From NCBI GenBank assembly GCA_963668655.2, contig CAXXPQ010000003.1:558001-622000 (forward strand): a DNA stretch of 64,000 nucleotides. The letters run 5' to 3'. Both the position numbers and the translations under genes were made by a program. The notes under the pieces are model-generated. The model saw only the letters and a list, made by a program, of their open reading frames with translations, did not search any database and was not told the DNA's origin. Position 1 is the first letter of the stretch; every line of letters starts with the position of its first letter. Source of the DNA: G963668655 sp963668655. GTDB taxonomy: Bacteria > Myxococcota_A > SURF-8. Positions 63,401 to 64,000 of this stretch are shown piece after piece.

Positions 63401-64000
63401 CGTAGTCGCCCGTGGCGCCGTCGTTGTCGTCGGGATCCAGATAGTTGGGAGTTCCGTCCGAATCCTGATCCCCGGTTCCGTCCACGTTATCGGTCTTGCC
63501 ATCTCCGTCGGAGTCGCTGTCCAGCCAGTTCGGCCGGCCGTCCAAGTCCACGTCGTCACCGAAAATCGCCGCGTCGGCGACCTCCTGAGCAGAGGAAACG
63601 CCGTCGTTATCGTCGTCCGGATCCAGAGCGTCGATGTAATCGTCGTTGTCCGAGTTCACCGGGTTGGCGGGATCGGGACCGACTTCTTCGCCATCGTTCA
63701 GGCCGTCGCCGTCGCTGTCGGGATCGTTGGGATTGGTGCCAATGTTGTTTTCCTGATCGTTGTTCAGGCCGTCGCCGTCCGGATCGCCGTAGGGGCCGTC
63801 CGCGTCGTCGGGGTCCAGGTAATTGGGAACGCCGTCGCCATCGATGTCCTCCCGTCCCTCGTCTCCGTCGTCCAGACCCGTCCCGTCCGCGTTCGGGTCG
63901 AGACGGTTGACCACGCCGTCGTTGTCCGGATCATGGCCGAACAAGGCGCCGTCGGTTTCTTCTACTAAAGTGTCGATGCCGTCGTCGTCGTCGTCCGGAT
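54486..64000 (-). CDS. giant TSP3-repeat surface protein, 5' end beyond the window
   Basis: At least 3,170 residues; the frame stays open to the edge at 64000, so the N-terminus is not seen (the TTG at 63942-63944 is not the true start). At least 22 tandem units each hold a GP turn, an EVG or EVV turn, several DxDxDGxxD calcium-binding loops, a NWLD or NWRD turn and a PNYLD turn. Most units are about 126 residues; some are about 154, made longer by one extra block of 28 residues. The C-terminal 100 residues are an Asp/Gly tract (DVDGDEDGDVDGDD) leading to CRTVPGGASLP, a hydrophobic helix and RRFRFPKKR, a MYXO-CTERM-like sorting tail. Probably a long calcium-stiffened surface fibre. The OmpA/TSP3 gene follows. 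Confidence 0.95.
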   Translation of the reverse strand, partial: PDDDDDGIDTLVEETDGALFGHDPDNDGVVNRLDPNADGTGLDDGDEGREDIDGDGVPNYLDPDDADGPYGDPDGDGLNNDQENNIGTNPNDPDSDGDGLNDGEEVGPDPANPVNSDNDDYIDALDPDDDNDGVSSAQEVADAAIFGDDVDLDGRPNWLDSDSDGDGKTDNVDGTGDQDSDGTPNYLDPDDNDGATGDYDHDGITNQDENTIHTNPNKADTDDDGIPDGVEVGDEHLNPIDTDEDGTIDALDDDSDDDYLLDIDEGETDTDEDGTGDWRDTDDDDDNIDTSVEIEDSDAISNDDVDQDGVPNWLDTDSDGDGMLDSEEGRGDNDGDGILNYLDINDYDGSDADPDEDGLTNAQEVALNTNPNNPDTDGDGVPDGEEVGDWLDPADSDFNGLIDALDPDDDGDGIPTLSEEADGLLFGHDVDNDTTPNRLDTDSDGDGRPDSVEGRGDADLDGVPNYLDPNDYDGPLGDTDNDGISNGDEVILGTNPSNPDSDGDGLGDLEEVGDVGDPTDTDDDGVINAMDPDDDGDHIDTAVEISDGGLYGNDPDFDGAPNWLDDDADDDGVDDGMEGRGDRDGDGRPNYLDGNDEDGPLGDLDGDGLTNQQEWALNTNPNRVDSDGDGLDDLTEVGNPAAPRDTDTDGTINALDQDDDGDLIPTLTERNDSIALGDNDVDRDGFANWLDEDSDGDDVSDMLEGITDHDGDGIPNYLDPDDESGPLGDRDGDGLTNAQEAALGTLPDNPDSDGDGLDDFTEVGGNVADPWNTDSDALIDALDPDDDGDGIPTLTERNDGLQYGNNPDFDALPNWRDTDSDGDGKTDGVEGRDDSDSDGIPNYLDSNDADGPDGDPDNDGLTNNQERTIGTNPNSPDSDNDGLRDDVEVGDPAHPEDSDGDNIIDALDQDDDGDFIPTSRELEDALTFGDDIDEDNTVNWHDGDSDGDGKSDQQEGVLDGDGDGTPNYLDPDDDDGPLGDPDEDGLTNEQENELGTDPDLADTDADGLSDGEEVGDPDNPVNTDSDEWIDARDPDDDNDGIDTQQERTDAQTYGNDPDEDGVPNWLDTDSDGDGNLDENEGRGDADSDGIPNYLDETDDDGPLGDPDNDGLTNSQERDLGTNPNKADTDGDGLRDDVEVGDPQNPRNTDGDDVINALDQDDDGDGISTLNERNDAIDLGDDDVDDDGIVSWLDEDSDGDAISDLEEGDGDADGDGRLNYLDPDDQDGPLGDPDEDGLTNRQEENLNTNPGNPDTDEDGIPDGEEVVNPVNPEDFDEDGLIDALDPDDDDDGIDTRTELEDSLEFGSNADNDAEPNWRDPDADNDGREDGVEGRGDEDSDGIPNYLDGNDEDGPDADPDEDGLTNQEEAGLGTNPNIPDTDGDGIPDGEEVGGDVANPRDTDGDHRIDALDQDDDGDNISTADEIEDSNAFGDDDVDDDGLVNWLDDDADDDGTPDREEGAGDADGDGVPNYLDDNDEDGPQGDLDDDGLTNNQENNLGTDPTNPDTDEDGISDGEEVVNPFNPADTDEDGLIDARDPDDDDDGIDTALEYEDAAEHGEDVDNDGLPNWRDPDADSDGIEDGVEGRGDVDSDGIPDYLDKNDEDGPEGDPDEDGLTNQEEADLGTNPNKADTDGDGIPDGEEVGGDVANPRDTDGDHRIDALDQDDDGDNISTADEIEDSNAFGDDDVDDDGLVNWLDDDADDDGTPDQEEGAGDSDGDGVPNYLDDNDEDGPQGDLDSDGLTNNQENNLETDPTNPDTDADGLSDGEEVVNPFNPADTDEDGLIDARDPDDDDDGIDTAIEVQDGVQFEEDMDLDGLANWLDTDSDADGTPDEAEGRGDADLDGIPNYLDKNDEDGPEGDPDEDGLTTAEENAIHTNPFNPDSDNDGLSDGLEVGDDPTQPRDFDEDGTIDALDQDDDDDNIRTARELADAERFGNDVDHDGRPNWYDKDSDADGKQDLAEGVEDADADGIPNYLDANDVDGPDADPDSDGLTNGEEADLGTNPNHPDSDGDGLGDWEEVGGDPANPLNTDGDERINALDPDDDGDGLDTALERSDAEIWGEDVDHDGRVNWLDDDSDADGKTDLEEGDGDADLDGTPNYLDPDDEDGPSGDYDEDGLDNGEENELGTDPNNPDSDGDGIPDGEEVGDDVENPNDTDDDGLIDALDDDDDNDGIPTEDEREDGQQHGDDPDEDGVPNWLDDDADGDGIPDEEEGDGDPDEDGIPNYLDDDSDDDGRTDEEEGNGDNDGDGIPNYADDNDEDGPQGDLDGDGLTNDEEEDLGTDPEDADTDGDGLNDGLEVALGTDPLRVDSDNDGIGDFVETDGGQPVNTDSDDSIDALDTDSDADGVPDVTEGSWDRDEDSLGNWRDPDDDNDGIDTLREHADGSVFGHDVDLDGIMNWNDEDSDGDGIPDQTEGTDDVDADGVPNYLDPDDVDGPDADSDGDGLTNGQELTLGTNPNDPDSDHDGLGDLAEVGVDLQNPVNSDGDALIDAIDPDDDGDGIRTVDERADADILGEDIDTDGRPHYLDDDSDGDGILDVVEGRGDADHDGAPNYLDLDSDEDGKSDESEGSGDSDNDGLPNYLDPVDDDGPDADADSDGLTNGEETEIGTDPYSADSDGDGLDDFGEVGDDLENPKDTDRDGLIDALDDDDDGDGIATADEREDGVEHGNDVDHDGAVNWKDDDSDGDGIPDRLEGRGDVDEDGKPNYLDDDSDGDGKTDAEEGAGDADGDGLPNFLDGNDEDGPDADADADGLSNERERLIGTDPDDPDSDDDGLRDGLEAGDDPDNPLNTDRDEYIDALDPDDDNDGIDTATEVEDGNIHGQNVDEDDLPNWHDDDSDADGIPDSVEGREDYDTDNIPSYLDDDSDGDGKSDLDEGVGDDDNDGLPNYRDPDDSDGPDADPDNDGLTNAQEIAIDTNPYDADSDDDGLSDGLEVGGDPSNPLNTDLDEFINALDTDDDGDGISTANEIANSETVGEDPDEDGKPNWLDDDDDGDGILTADEIADGALYGNDPDEDDLPNWYDEDSDAQGGTDAEEGRGDSDQDGIPNYLDDIEDEVDGDIDGDVDGDEDGDVDGDDVVDGDEDGDADGDDIADGDEIADGDDDFPIDWPDGDWEIPEDILDEYKGMTFGGGQDCRTVPGGASLPTTLLLFGFVLGVMAYRRFRFPKKR
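54900..64000 (-). repeat. tandem TSP3 unit array (period about 378 bp)
   Basis: The GP-turn codons recur at intervals of about 372-382 bp for most of the array, and about 462-467 bp (once about 518) for others, giving at least 22 units in the window. The longer intervals cluster at 55.3-57.7 kb (and one near 63 kb). Confidence 0.85.
58631..60142 (-). repeat. recent segmental duplication, two 756-bp copies
   Basis: Copies at 58631-59386 and 59387-60142 are nearly identical in both units they contain; for example the CCGGATCCCGGGCGTCGATG block recurs at 58631 and 59387, and CCGAAGGCATTGCTG at 58951 and 59707, both 756 bp apart (252 codons, two units). A more divergent third copy seems to lie just right of these. 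Confidence 0.75.

Noticed and set aside
55494..63968. Very long open frames on the plus strand opposite the giant gene (for example 55494-59306, 60276-62351 and 62385-63968)
   Set aside because: They arise because Asp/Gly codon repeats read as Val/Ile/Arg-rich runs on the other strand. No ribosome binding sites and no protein-like variety.
54486..64000. CRISPR-like array impression from the regular repeats
   Set aside because: Repeats are long, diverged, in frame and coding; there are no short identical repeats with unique spacers, and no cas genes in the window.

Overview
The window is GC-rich chromosomal DNA of a Gram-negative bacterium. It carries many outer-membrane and signal-peptide proteins, lipoproteins, Hanks-type Ser/Thr kinases, zinc-ribbon/TPR proteins, OmpA and thrombospondin type 3 (TSP3) repeats, the MEP-pathway gene ispG, and a giant surface protein with a MYXO-CTERM-like tail. 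Together these point to a member of the former Deltaproteobacteria (Myxococcota, Bradymonadota or a related uncultured phylum). That placement is inferred from gene content; no 16S rRNA gene is present.

Layout. 0-9.07 kb is housekeeping DNA: SCP2-like/MoxR/VWA operon, outer-membrane protein, rph-rdgB, alpha/beta hydrolase, coiled-coil porin-like protein, ispG. 9.07-15.0 kb is an AT-rich accessory region: an IS630 relic, a 53-aa membrane peptide followed by an HTH-TPR-membrane-anchor regulator, a 34-aa antisense-strand peptide, a tyrosine recombinase with operator-like inverted repeats at its promoter, a lipoprotein and a Fic protein. 15.0-18.16 kb is native again (acidic lipoprotein and a beta-helix gene that has lost its 5' end). 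18.17-22.6 kb is a second, degraded mobile region: orphan fragments, a complete IS630-type element with a frameshifted transposase, and a large serine recombinase whose reading frame runs antisense through tRNA-Glu. tRNA-Lys follows.

22.9-54.4 kb is native. It holds two zinc-ribbon/TPR membrane proteins, an outer-membrane protein, an HDAC-like amidohydrolase beside a bacterial ERG2/sigma-1-receptor homologue, and a run of surface/lipid genes (5'-nucleotidase, TRAP binding protein, lipase, pssA, NamZ, Ser/Thr kinase). Next come a MerR-like/sigma-region-4-like regulator pair with related promoter boxes, purD-purE-tsaC-trmN, a kinase fused to a formylglycine-generating-enzyme-like domain, a HEIVH lipoprotein, a ModA-like protein, a ROK kinase, a PPC protein and an OmpA/TSP3 protein. 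54.5-64.0 kb is a single giant gene, open at the right edge, with at least 22 TSP3-rich units.

The genes that stand out most are the ERG2/sigma-1 homologue (an otherwise eukaryotic-type sterol-isomerase fold, with both key acidic residues kept), the giant hierarchical TSP3 repeat protein, the HTH-TPR-anchor/small-peptide pair in the first island, and the MerR/sigma-4-like pair.
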